In this document: in pieces, positions 4,799-5,175 of the stretch
Numbering within the stretch: the stretch's first letter is position 1
Layout of the letters: every line of letters begins with the position of its first letter
NCBI GenBank assembly: GCA_021817025.1
Contig: JAKAWF010000271.1
Coordinates: 1-5,175 of the forward strand
Direction of reading: 5' to 3'
Source: a bacterium
Lineage (GTDB): Bacteria > Chloroflexota > Dormibacteria > UBA8260 > Bog-877
DNA: 5,175 nucleotides
The notes under the pieces: model-generated
Database searches by the model: none
What the model was told of the DNA's origin: nothing
Seen by the model: only the letters and a program-made list of their open reading frames with translations
Program-made: the position numbers and the translations under genes

Positions 4799-5175
4799 TG
4801 GGCGGCAGGTACCTGGCCGGCCCCCGGGCCCGTTCGGACCACGGCGCCCTCGTGGGGTGGCTCCTGCGCCAGCCGGCCGCCTGGGTCCTGGTGGGAGCCC
4901 CGGTCGTCCTCTGCGAGCCGCACTGGGGAGAGGCGGCAGCATCGTTGGCGACCCTCCTTCTGGCCTCCGCCGCGGCGCTCCTCAGCGCCTACAGGGGGGG
5001 CTGGTCTCCGGCGGCCCGGCTGCGCCGAGCGATGGTGGAGTGCGGGCTTGTGGGAATGGACCGGAGGGGCCGGGTGGTGGCGCCCAGGGCCAGGTGGAGC
5101 GCTCGGTGGCAGGGACGCAACGTGACCCTGCGCTGGCGGATGCCACCTGGGGTCACCCTGCGGGACATCAGATCG
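4798..5175 (+). CDS. N-terminus of a membrane protein, probable FtsK/TraB-like DNA translocase, partial
   Basis: The first 126 codons of a gene that runs off the right edge; frame is open throughout. The ATG overlaps the previous stop as TGATG; there is no Shine-Dalgarno, so coupling is likely. A short basic N-terminus is followed by two hydrophobic segments (about 26-39, PAAWVLVGAPVVL, and 47-65, AASLATLLLASAAALLSAY), then a cytoplasmic stretch rich in Arg and Trp (RLRRAMVECGLVG, RWQGRNVTLRWRMPPGVT, LRDI). The pattern of two helices, then R..R.A..E.GL and a strand ending in R.PPG.TL.D, is what I expect ahead of the ATPase in actinobacterial FtsK/SpoIIIE-type conjugative pumps such as TraB/TraSA. 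The Walker A would lie beyond the window, so the family is inferred from this layout and the GntR/SSB context. Confidence 0.5.
   Translation, partial: MGGRYLAGPRARSDHGALVGWLLRQPAAWVLVGAPVVLCEPHWGEAAASLATLLLASAAALLSAYRGGWSPAARLRRAMVECGLVGMDRRGRVVAPRARWSARWQGRNVTLRWRMPPGVTLRDIRS

Overview
The window looks like high-GC actinobacterial DNA (Actinomycetota). The basis is the G/C-rich third codon positions, several ATGA/GTGA/TGATG start-stop overlaps, TANNNT-type -10 boxes, and the families present. It covers two neighbourhoods that differ in character: an efflux/regulator pair with an OLD-type nuclease on the left, and the start of what looks like the transfer or maintenance operon of a mobile element on the right.

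Left part (1-1003). The last 55 codons of a probable MFS drug exporter overlap, through a GTGA junction, the start of a TetR-family repressor. This is the usual efflux pump plus own-regulator pair. The next 228 bp separate it from a convergent gene and contain no gene. They hold an extended imperfect inverted repeat (781-843), a short palindrome (923-934) and a hairpin over the stop of the next gene.

Middle (1004-3069). On the minus strand there is a full-length OLD-family protein: an ABC-type ATPase fused to a TOPRIM nuclease domain, about 535 aa. It lacks the UvrD-like helicase partner of Gabija, at least on its downstream side. Upstream of it lies about 440 bp that looks like a decayed or frameshifted minus-strand gene. 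Reading appears to move between frames, once at a run of six C, and the last reading frame ends in an ATGA overlap with the OLD start. The same stretch has a cluster of overlapping 8-10 bp palindromes (2735-2765).

Right part (3070-5175, all plus strand). A GntR/HutC-type repressor with a UTRA domain is followed, after a 162-bp gap, by a promoter and a tightly coupled operon. The operon encodes a 55-aa Trp-rich acidic/basic protein, a short single-stranded DNA-binding protein without the acidic tail, an 81-aa two-helix membrane protein, and the N-terminus of a membrane protein that resembles the FtsK/TraB-like DNA translocases of actinomycete integrative and conjugative elements (AICEs). GntR plus an FtsK-like pump is the logic of KorSA/TraSA in pSAM2.

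The clearest regulatory observation is a pair of perfect 12-bp palindromes of the form TGGWCCGGWCCA. One lies immediately upstream of gntR (3044-3055) and the other over the start region of the ssb/translocase operon promoter (3975-3986). They suggest that the GntR protein represses both itself and the transfer operon. If the right part is an AICE or related element, the OLD nuclease next to it is a plausible defence cargo gene. The integrase, replication gene and attachment sites are not in the window, so element type and boundaries remain inference.
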